A stretch of DNA of 64,000 bases, taken from Pseudoalteromonas luteoviolacea H33-S. Its GTDB lineage: Bacteria > Pseudomonadota > Gammaproteobacteria > Enterobacterales > Alteromonadaceae. The stretch's first letter is position 1. Every line of letters starts with the position of its first letter. Position numbers and translations under genes: made by a program. Of this stretch, positions 58,022 to 64,000 are shown piece after piece. Where the stretch lies: NCBI RefSeq assembly GCF_001625695.1, contig NZ_AUXY01000054.1, positions 21,599 through 85,598 on the forward strand. Reading direction: 5' to 3'. The notes under the pieces were generated by a model. That model made no database searches, was not told where the DNA came from, and saw nothing but the letters and a program-made list of their open reading frames with translations.

Positions 58022-58528
58022 ATGGCTAACGTAGAAGCAAAGCAACAACAGCCTGATTTGGCTGAAAAGCTAATCGCGGTAAACCGTGTGTCTAAAGTGG
58101 TTAAAGGTGGTCGTATCTTTAGCTTCACTGCACTAACTGTAGTTGGTGATGGCGCAGGTAAAGTAGGTTTTGGTTACGGTAAAGCACGCGAAGTTCCAGC
58201 TGCGATTCAAAAAGCAATGGAAAAAGCACGCCGTAACATGGTAAATGTTGATCTTAACGGTCACACGCTACAGCACCCAATCAAGGGTCGCCACGCGGGT
58301 TCTAAAGTATACATGCAGCCTGCATCTGAAGGTACAGGTATCATCGCCGGTGGTGCGATGCGTGCAGTACTAGAAGTAGCTGGTGTACAGAACGTACTTT
58401 CAAAAGCATACGGTTCTACTAACCCGATCAACATCGTTCGCGCAACAATTTCTGCTCTAGAGAACATGAACTCTCCAGAGAAGATCGCTGCGAAACGTGG
58501 TCTTAGCGTAGATGAAATCTTGGGGTAA
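58022..58528 (+). CDS. rpsE: 30S ribosomal protein S5
   Basis: A 168-residue protein with the S5 signature [39 protein letters not shown] and [20 protein letters not shown]5 affects translational accuracy and is the target region of spectinomycin resistance. No resistance-type change was judged. Confidence 0.98.
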   Translation: MANVEAKQQQPDLAEKLIAVNRVSKVVKGGRIFSFTALTVVGDGAGKVGFGYGKAREVPAAIQKAMEKARRNMVNVDLNGHTLQHPIKGRHAGSKVYMQPASEGTGIIAGGAMRAVLEVAGVQNVLSKAYGSTNPINIVRATISALENMNSPEKIAAKRGLSVDEILG

Positions 58529-58534
58529 GAAACC

Positions 58535-58714
58535 ATGGCAAACACAGTTAAAGTAACACAAGTACGTAGCTCAATCGGTCGTTTACCGAAGCATAAAGCT
58601 ACATTACGTGGCCTTGGTTTACGTCGTATCAACCATACTGTTGAGCTAGAAGATACTCCAGCAGTACGTGGTATGATCAACCAAGTTTCTTACATGGTTA
58701 AGGTTGAGGGCTAA
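58535..58714 (+). CDS. rpmD: 50S ribosomal protein L30
   Basis: A 59-residue protein, read directly: it begins [20 protein letters not shown], continues with [12 protein letters not shown] and ends YMVKVEG. This is the L30 family at its normal length. It begins 6 bases after rpsE, with GGGG upstream. Confidence 0.97.
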   Translation: MANTVKVTQVRSSIGRLPKHKATLRGLGLRRINHTVELEDTPAVRGMINQVSYMVKVEG

Positions 58715-58718
58715 TTCG

Positions 58719-59153
58719 ATGCAATTGAATACACTTTCTCCTGCTGCAGGTTCAAAAACTGCTGGTAAGCGCGTTGGTCGTGGTATCGGCTCTGGTCTAG
58801 GTAAGACTGGTGGTCGTGGTCACAAAGGTCAAAAGTCGCGTTCTGGCGGTAAAGTACGTGTTGGTTTTGAAGGCGGTCAAATGCCTATGCAACGCCGTCT
58901 ACCAAAGTTTGGCTTCACTTCACGCAAATCACTAGTATCTGCTGAAGTTAACCTTTTCGAAATCGCGAAGGTTGAAGGCGACGTGGTAGAGCTAAGCACA
59001 CTACAAGCAGCTGGTATCGTTAAGAAGAACATTCAGTTCGTTAAAGTTGTTAAATCTGGCGAAGTTTCACGCGCAGTTACTGTTAAAGGCATTAAAGTGT
59101 CTAAAGGTGCTCGCGAAGCTATCGAAGCTGCCGGAGGCAAGGTAGAAGACTAA
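58719..59153 (+). CDS. rplO: 50S ribosomal protein L15
   Basis: A 144-residue protein starting [13 protein letters not shown], with the glycine-rich basic region [20 protein letters not shown] and [18 protein letters not shown]. The open frame can be read five codons upstream from a TTG, but the ATG at 58719 gives the E. coli length. It starts 4 bases after the rpmD stop. Confidence 0.98.
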   Translation: MQLNTLSPAAGSKTAGKRVGRGIGSGLGKTGGRGHKGQKSRSGGKVRVGFEGGQMPMQRRLPKFGFTSRKSLVSAEVNLFEIAKVEGDVVELSTLQAAGIVKKNIQFVKVVKSGEVSRAVTVKGIKVSKGAREAIEAAGGKVED

Positions 59154-59164
59154 GGAAGTACACT

Positions 59165-60493
59165 ATGGCTAAACCAGGTCAAGATATGCAAAGCGCACAA
59201 AGTGGGCTTGCGGAGTTGAAGCGCCGATTACTATTCGTATTGGGTGCCATCATTATTTACCGTTTAGGTTCATTCGTGCCTATCCCTGGGATTGACGCCG
59301 CTGTACTTGCCGAGTTCTTCGAGCAACAAAAGGGCACCATCTTTGCCATGTTTAACATGTTCAGTGGTGGTGCGCTTGAGCGTGCATCTGTACTTGCGCT
59401 GGGTATTATGCCTTATATCTCAGCCTCGATTATCATGCAGCTATTAACGCATATACATCCTGCGATGATAGAGCTGAAAAAAGAGGGTGAGCAAGGCCGT
59501 AAGAAGATCAGCCAGTACACGCGTTACGGCACGCTCGTGCTTGCTACAATACAGTCGATCGGTATCGCAACTAACCTGCCAAATATGATGCAAGGCTTGG
59601 TTGTGAATCCTGGTTTCGGTTTCTACTTCACCGCAGTGGTGAGTTTAGTAACTGGTACTATGTTCCTGATGTGGCTGGGCGAACAAATTACAGAACGTGG
59701 TATCGGTAACGGTATTTCAGTACTGATATTTGTTGGTATTGTAGCTAACCTGCCGTCTGCAATCGGTTCGACAGCAGAAATGGCGCGCCAAGGCGATTTG
59801 AATGTCTTTATCTTAGCACTTATTGCGTTTATCGTTGTCGCAGTAACTTACATGGTAGTATTCTTTGAGCGTGGTCAACGTCGTATCGTCGTTAACTATG
59901 CGAAACGTCAGCAAGGCCGTCAGGTCTTTGCAGCGCAGAGTACACACTTACCATTGAAAGTTAACATGGCAGGGGTTATTCCACCAATATTTGCTAGCAG
60001 CATCATTCTGTTCCCTGGTACAATTGCAAGCTGGTTCGGCCAAGGTGAAGGTCCACTTGCTGATGCACTACAAGCAGTGTCAGCTGTGTTGACCCCAGGT
60101 CAGCCTCTGTACGCAATGGTACTAGCCGCAGCGATTATTTTCTTCTGCTTTTTCTACACAGCGTTGGTGTTTAACCCACGTGAAACAGCAGATAATTTGA
60201 AAAAATCTGGCGCATTTATTCCAGGTTATCGCCCAGGTGAGCAGACGTCTAAATACATTGATAAAGTGATGACACGCCTGACATTGGCAGGTGCAATGTA
60301 CATTACCTTTATCTGTCTGGTGCCCGAGTTTATGACCATGGCATGGCAAACGCCATTCTACTTCGGCGGTACATCAATTTTGATTATCGTTGTTGTTATC
60401 ATGGACTTTATGGCACAAGTACAGACTCATTTGATGTCTCATCAATATGATTCTGTGCTGAAAAAAGCAAACCTTAAAGGCTACGGCCGATAG
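59165..60493 (+). CDS. secY: Preprotein translocase subunit SecY
   Basis: A 442-residue inner-membrane protein with ten hydrophobic segments, forming the protein-conducting channel with SecE and SecG. Signatures include [48 protein letters not shown] and the cytoplasmic loop [25 protein letters not shown]-type and [16 protein letters not shown] loops lie near residue 350. Length matches E. coli (443), and its place between rplO and rpmJ is standard. Confidence 0.98.
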   Translation: MAKPGQDMQSAQSGLAELKRRLLFVLGAIIIYRLGSFVPIPGIDAAVLAEFFEQQKGTIFAMFNMFSGGALERASVLALGIMPYISASIIMQLLTHIHPAMIELKKEGEQGRKKISQYTRYGTLVLATIQSIGIATNLPNMMQGLVVNPGFGFYFTAVVSLVTGTMFLMWLGEQITERGIGNGISVLIFVGIVANLPSAIGSTAEMARQGDLNVFILALIAFIVVAVTYMVVFFERGQRRIVVNYAKRQQGRQVFAAQSTHLPLKVNMAGVIPPIFASSIILFPGTIASWFGQGEGPLADALQAVSAVLTPGQPLYAMVLAAAIIFFCFFYTALVFNPRETADNLKKSGAFIPGYRPGEQTSKYIDKVMTRLTLAGAMYITFICLVPEFMTMAWQTPFYFGGTSILIIVVVIMDFMAQVQTHLMSHQYDSVLKKANLKGYGR

Positions 60494-60514
60494 GGTCTGT
60501 TACGGAGTTGAGTT

Positions 60515-60628
60515 ATGAAAGTACGTGCTTCCGTTAAGAAAATTTGCCGTAACTGTAAAGTTATCAAACGTGCTGGTGTAGTACGTGTGATTTGCAGTGA
60601 GCCTAAGCACAAGCAAAGGCAAGGCTAA
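60515..60628 (+). CDS. rpmJ: 50S ribosomal protein L36
   Basis: A 37-residue protein read directly: [20 protein letters not shown] at the start and [11 protein letters not shown] at the end. The zinc ligands CxxC, Cys and His are present, so this is the zinc-binding (C+) type. It is one residue shorter than E. coli L36. GGAG precedes the ATG. Confidence 0.96.
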   Translation: MKVRASVKKICRNCKVIKRAGVVRVICSEPKHKQRQG

Positions 60629-60642
60629 GAAATCTAGTCGTG

Positions 60643-60667
60643 CAGGCTAAGTTAATCACTTAGCCTG
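60643..60667 (+). terminator. Hairpin between the spc and alpha operons
   Basis: Perfect 10-bp stem CAGGCTAAGT / ACTTAGCCTG with a 5-base loop, followed only by TTT. It may partly terminate the spc transcript before rpsM. Confidence 0.6.
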
Positions 60668-60757
60668 TTTCATTGGTAAAACTTGAATGTCGGTTGGGTA
60701 TCCTGTACGGGCTTTCCAACAAGATGATAATCAGGTTTATTTATAGGAGATATGTTA
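60668..60757 (+). promoter_or_regulatory. Alpha operon leader, likely S4-responsive pseudoknot region
   Basis: A 90-base leader precedes rpsM. In E. coli this leader folds into the alpha-operon pseudoknot that S4 binds to repress rpsM. Blocks such as GGTTGG / CCAAC here (about 60692-60723) could pair, but the full fold was not established. A weak TTGAAT-N17-TACGGG promoter-like pair is also present. Confidence 0.4.
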
Positions 60758-61114
60758 GTGGCCCGTATCGCAGGCATTAACGTTCCTGACCATAAGCATG
60801 CTGTTATTGGTTTAACAAGCATCTATGGTGTAGGTAAAACTCGCGCTAAGGCTATCTTAGCTGCGACAGGTATCGCTGAAACTACTAAAATCGGCGAGTT
60901 AAACGACGAAACTCTTGACATCCTTCGTGAAGAAGTTGGCAAGTACACTGTTGAAGGTGATCTTCGTCGTGAAGTAACACTAAACATCAAACGTCTTATG
61001 GACCTTGGTTGTTTCCGTGGCTTACGTCACCGTCGTTCGTTACCACTACGTGGTCAACGTACTAAGACTAACGCGCGTACTCGTAAGGGTCCACGCAAGC
61101 CTATCAAGAAATAA
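60758..61114 (+). CDS. rpsM: 30S ribosomal protein S13
   Basis: A 118-residue protein starting at GTG: (M)[18 protein letters not shown], with [20 protein letters not shown] near the end. The GTG at 60758 was chosen over the ATG at 60752 because AGGAG sits 8 bases before the GTG but only 2 before the ATG; E. coli S13 has the same length and also a GTG start. First gene of the alpha operon. Confidence 0.97.
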   Translation: MARIAGINVPDHKHAVIGLTSIYGVGKTRAKAILAATGIAETTKIGELNDETLDILREEVGKYTVEGDLRREVTLNIKRLMDLGCFRGLRHRRSLPLRGQRTKTNARTRKGPRKPIKK

Positions 61115-61127
61115 GGTGGGGTAAGTT

Positions 61128-61514
61128 ATGGCAAAAGCACCAATTCGTCGTAAAAAGGTCAAAAAGCAAGTTGTTGACGGTATGGCTCACGTTCATGCTT
61201 CTTTCAACAACACTATTGTGACCATCACTGACCGTCAAGGTAATGCTCTTTCTTGGGCGACTGCGGGTGGTTCAGGTTTCCGTGGTTCTCGTAAGTCTAC
61301 TCCGTTCGCTGCACAGGTTGCTGCTGAGCGCGCAGGTACTGCTGCACAAGAGTACGGTCTTAAGAACCTAGAAGTATTCATTAAAGGTCCAGGTCCAGGC
61401 CGTGAGTCTGCTGTACGTGCATTGAATGCTGCTGGTTTCCGTATCACAAACATCACTGACGTGACGCCAATCCCACATAATGGTTGTCGTCCACCGAAGA
61501 AACGTCGCGTATAA
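61128..61514 (+). CDS. rpsK: 30S ribosomal protein S11
   Basis: A 128-residue protein with the family blocks [33 protein letters not shown] and [20 protein letters not shown] at the C-terminus. S11 sits on the platform of the small subunit. Typical length and position. Confidence 0.98.
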   Translation: MAKAPIRRKKVKKQVVDGMAHVHASFNNTIVTITDRQGNALSWATAGGSGFRGSRKSTPFAAQVAAERAGTAAQEYGLKNLEVFIKGPGPGRESAVRALNAAGFRITNITDVTPIPHNGCRPPKKRRV

Positions 61515-61536
61515 TTAATAGGTTAGGAGAAAGAAC

Positions 61537-62157
61537 ATGGCAAGATATTTGGGCCCTAAGCTCAAGCTGAGTCGTCGTGAAGGTACTGACCTGTTCCTTA
61601 AAAGCGGCGTAAGAGCAATTGACTCTAAGTGTAAACTAGAAACAGCACCTGGTCAGCACGGCGCACGTAAAGGTCGTCTATCTGATTACGGTTTACAGTT
61701 ACGTGAAAAGCAAAAAGTTCGTCGTATCTACGGTGTACTTGAAAAGCAATTCCGCAACTACTATAAAGAAGCTGCTCGCCTTAAAGGTAACACAGGTGAA
61801 AACTTGTTACAGCTTCTAGAGCAACGTCTAGACAATGTTGTATATCGCATGGGTTTTGCGAGCACACGTGCTGAAGCACGTCAGCTAGTGAGCCACAAAG
61901 CGATTATGGTTAATGGTCGTGTTGTTAACATTCCTTCTTTCGTTATTACTCCAGAAGATGTAGTAGTAATCCGTGAGAAGTCTAAGAAGCAAGCGCGTAT
62001 CATCGCTGCTCTAGAGTTGGCTGAGCAACGCGAAAAGCCAACTTGGATTGAAGTTGACGGTAAGAAAATGGAAGGTACTTTCAAGCGCCTACCTGAGCGT
62101 TCTGATCTGTCTGCGGACATTAATGAACAACTAATCGTCGAACTTTACTCGAAGTAA
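61537..62157 (+). CDS. rpsD: 30S ribosomal protein S4
   Basis: A 206-residue protein starting [20 protein letters not shown], with an S4 RNA-binding domain (about 95-155, [20 protein letters not shown]). S4 starts small-subunit assembly and in E. coli is the repressor of the alpha operon. Length equals that of E. coli S4. Confidence 0.98.
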   Translation: MARYLGPKLKLSRREGTDLFLKSGVRAIDSKCKLETAPGQHGARKGRLSDYGLQLREKQKVRRIYGVLEKQFRNYYKEAARLKGNTGENLLQLLEQRLDNVVYRMGFASTRAEARQLVSHKAIMVNGRVVNIPSFVITPEDVVVIREKSKKQARIIAALELAEQREKPTWIEVDGKKMEGTFKRLPERSDLSADINEQLIVELYSK

Positions 62158-62181
62158 AGTTAAGAGTTAAGAGAGGATAAA

Positions 62182-63168
62182 ATGCAGGGTTCTGTAACCG
62201 AATTCCTAAAACCAAGATTAGTCGATATCGACGCTATCAACTCAACCCGTTCTAAAGTAGTTTTAGAGCCTCTAGAGCGTGGCTTTGGTCACACTTTAGG
62301 TAATGCTTTACGTCGTATTCTTCTTTCGTCTATGCCGGGTTGTGCAGTGACAGAAGTAGAGATCGACGGTGTATTACACGAGTACAGCGCGAAAGAAGGC
62401 GTACAAGAAGACATCATTGAAATCCTGTTAAACCTTAAAGGTTTAGCAGTTACTTTAGAAGGTAAAGATGAAGTTTTCCTTACCCTGACTAAGTCTGGTG
62501 TAGGCCCTGTGACTGCGGCTGACATCCAGCACGACGGCGATGTAACAATTGCTAATCCTGAGCACGTTATTTGTCACTTAACTGCTGACAATAGCGATAT
62601 CAGTATGCGTATCCGTGTTGAGCGCGGTCGTGGTTATGTTCCGGCGTCAAGTCGTTTATCCTCTGATGACGATGAGCGTCCAATTGGTCGTCTGTTGCTA
62701 GATGCATCATTCAGTCCAGTTGAGCGTATTGCGTACTCGGTTGAATCAGCCCGTGTTGAGCAGCGTACTGACTTAGATAAACTAATTATCGATATGGAAA
62801 CTAATGGCACACTAGATCCTGAAGAAGCGATCCGTCGTGCATCTACAATCCTAGCTGAACAGCTAGAAGCGTTTGTAGACTTGCGTGATGTTTCTGAGCC
62901 AGAAGAAAAAGAAGAGAAGCCGGAGTTTGATCCGATTCTACTTCGTCCAGTTGATGATTTAGAGCTAACAGTACGTTCTGCAAACTGTCTGAAAGCCGAG
63001 CAAATTCAATATATCGGTGATCTGGTACAACGTACTGAGGTCGAGCTTCTTAAGACGCCAAACCTTGGTAAGAAATCTCTAACAGAGATTAAAGACGTGC
63101 TAGCTTCTCGTGGTCTTTCTCTAGGCATGCGCCTAGAAAATTGGCCACCTGCAAGTCTAGCTGAATAA
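62182..63168 (+). CDS. rpoA: RNA polymerase alpha subunit
   Basis: A 328-residue protein. The N-terminal domain (1-235) has [20 protein letters not shown], the dimerisation signature. An acidic linker ([12 protein letters not shown]) leads to the C-terminal domain (about 250-325) with [19 protein letters not shown] and [16 protein letters not shown], which contacts promoter UP elements and activators. Normal length and position. The linker is E/D/K-rich, as in other Gammaproteobacteria. Confidence 0.98.
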   Translation: MQGSVTEFLKPRLVDIDAINSTRSKVVLEPLERGFGHTLGNALRRILLSSMPGCAVTEVEIDGVLHEYSAKEGVQEDIIEILLNLKGLAVTLEGKDEVFLTLTKSGVGPVTAADIQHDGDVTIANPEHVICHLTADNSDISMRIRVERGRGYVPASSRLSSDDDERPIGRLLLDASFSPVERIAYSVESARVEQRTDLDKLIIDMETNGTLDPEEAIRRASTILAEQLEAFVDLRDVSEPEEKEEKPEFDPILLRPVDDLELTVRSANCLKAEQIQYIGDLVQRTEVELLKTPNLGKKSLTEIKDVLASRGLSLGMRLENWPPASLAE

Positions 63169-63206
63169 TCAGATTACTATATTAGTTTAGTTAGAAGGAT
63201 AGGGTC

Positions 63207-63608
63207 ATGCGCCATCGTAAGAGTGGTCGTCAATTAAACCGTAACAGCAGCCATCGCAAAGCGATGTTCAGCAACATGGCTGGTTCTTTGGTGAAGCACG
63301 AAATCATCAAAACAACTTTGCCTAAAGCGAAAGAGTTGCGCCGTGTAATTGAGCCTTTAATCACACTGGCTAAGACTGACAGCGTAGCAAACCGTCGTTT
63401 AGCGTTTGCTCGCACGCGTGATAAAGAAGTAGTTGGTAAATTGTTCTCTGAGATCGGTCCTCGTTTCGCGGACCGTCCAGGTGGTTACACTCGTATTCTT
63501 AAGTGTGGCTTCCGTGCAGGTGACAATGCGCCAATGGCTTACATTGAACTACTTGATCGCCCAGTAGCGACTGAAGAAGTTCAAGAAGACGCGCAGTCTG
63601 CAGAGTAA
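63207..63608 (+). CDS. rplQ: 50S ribosomal protein L17
   Basis: A 133-residue protein beginning [20 protein letters not shown], the L17 signature, with [20 protein letters not shown] in the second half. Last gene of the alpha operon, followed directly by a strong terminator. Its C-terminal tail is acidic ([11 protein letters not shown]). Confidence 0.98.
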   Translation: MRHRKSGRQLNRNSSHRKAMFSNMAGSLVKHEIIKTTLPKAKELRRVIEPLITLAKTDSVANRRLAFARTRDKEVVGKLFSEIGPRFADRPGGYTRILKCGFRAGDNAPMAYIELLDRPVATEEVQEDAQSAE

Positions 63609-63624
63609 GTCTTTATAAGACACG

Positions 63625-63652
63625 AAAAAGCCGAGCATTAGCTCGGCTTTTT
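63625..63652 (+). terminator. Rho-independent terminator of the alpha operon
   Basis: Stem AAAAAGCCGAGC / GCTCGGCTTTTT with an ATTA loop, followed by a T-rich tract. Confidence 0.95.
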
Positions 63653-63871
63653 TGTTTTTAAAACTCCTATTATCACAGTTTTTCTACAATCCTTTCTTAG
63701 CATTAAGCACGGCAGCATAATATTCCTCCCTTTATTAGCTTATATAGCTAATAAAAAAACGAAACAGCTATGATAAAAGCTCTGGGTTGTACTTTTAATC
63801 TACAAAAAATGGGGGTTTAGTTTGTTTTTTATTCAAAGTGCGTGTTTTTATAAGTTTTTTATAAAAAGTAC

Positions 63872-63899
63872 TTGATCCAAATTCAAATCTCCCTATAAT
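63872..63899 (+). promoter_or_regulatory. rRNA operon promoter (rrn-type)
   Basis: TTGATC (63872-63877), a 16-base spacer and a perfect TATAAT (63894-63899) are followed by a GCGC-rich discriminator (GCGCACCCACTGACACGGCG), typical of gammaproteobacterial rrn promoters. The A/T-tract DNA at 63825-63870 would act as an UP element. The stretch 63653-63871 holds no gene. Predicted transcription start is near 63906. Confidence 0.88.
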
Positions 63900-63905
63900 G
63901 CGCAC

Positions 63906-64000
63906 CCACTGACACGGCGGGATGCGAGAGAAAACGCATACTGAAGAGAAAGTTAAAGTTAAATTGAAAGATTAATTAAAAAATTAAATTTTCTAGTTGA
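63906..64000 (+). other. Start of an rRNA operon leader transcript
   Basis: The sequence downstream of the rrn-type promoter is the untranslated leader before 16S rRNA; mature 16S lies outside the window. It is AT-rich, with no coding frame. No 16S sequence is reached within the window. Confidence 0.75.

Noticed and set aside
1..64000. CRISPR arrays, IS elements, prophage genes or tRNAs
   Set aside because: No regularly spaced repeats, transposase, integrase, phage structural genes or cloverleaf sequences were recognised by eye.

Overview
The window looks like a chromosomal segment of a marine gammaproteobacterium, most likely Pseudoalteromonas or a close relative. This is inferred from the mix of housekeeping genes in gammaproteobacterial style (yheS/yheV/slyX/fkpA, rsd beside hemE, speE/speA, spc and alpha ribosomal operons), moderate GC content, a chitin-type GH20 enzyme, a TorF-type porin and a large NRPS locus. 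No phage, IS element, CRISPR array or tRNA was recognised.

Layout. (1) 1-8.1 kb: a partial TIGR02444-like gene, the ABC-F ATPase yheS, yheV, slyX, a WD40-type lipoprotein, fkpA, rsd, a possible small RNA on the minus strand, hemE and speE. (2) 8.2-14.3 kb: speA, an apparent operon of two YihG-like acyltransferases plus an MscS-family channel, and a periplasmic solute-binding-like protein. (3) 14.3-17.4 kb: a lipoprotein joining an S41 protease to a beta-lactamase-like domain that has lost its catalytic motif, and a DUF6653 membrane protein. (4) 17.3-22.4 kb: a rhodanese divergent from a YgaV/BigR-type ArsR repressor, RND pump and adaptor operon, with two tandem inverted repeats between the divergent promoters. 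This is probably a reactive-sulfur response module. (5) 22.4-24.0 kb: a nitroreductase and an FAH-family protein. (6) 24.1-40.7 kb: a minus-strand operon of three NRPS proteins (five modules) and an MFS exporter, divergent from purT.

NRPS logic. NRPS-1 is A-T-C-A-T, NRPS-2 is dock-C-A-T-C-A-T, and NRPS-3 is dock-C-A-T-TE. Reading the adenylation pockets by eye gives X1-Thr-X3-X4-Val: Thr matches the known code exactly, Val differs at one position, and X3 may be basic. No epimerase, MbtH, tailoring or PPTase gene is present. NRPS-2 and NRPS-3 start with TubC-type docking domains, and NRPS-1 and NRPS-2 end in similar short tails (VMEL, EMEI). The thioesterase has a GxCxG rather than GxSxG nucleophile motif. 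This pentapeptide system is the best candidate for an undescribed system here.

(7) 40.9-54.9 kb: purT, a TorF-family porin, an unrecognised protein, an AsmA-family protein, an orphan ABC ATPase with an altered signature motif, and a possible glycan-use group (GH20 hexosaminidase, GT-like protein, TonB-dependent outer-membrane protein, CE4 deacetylase lipoprotein). (8) 55.1-63.6 kb: spc operon (rplN to rpmJ) and alpha operon (rpsM to rplQ). The S10 operon, which usually lies directly upstream of rplN, is absent. The window ends with a strong rrn-type promoter and the start of an rRNA leader.
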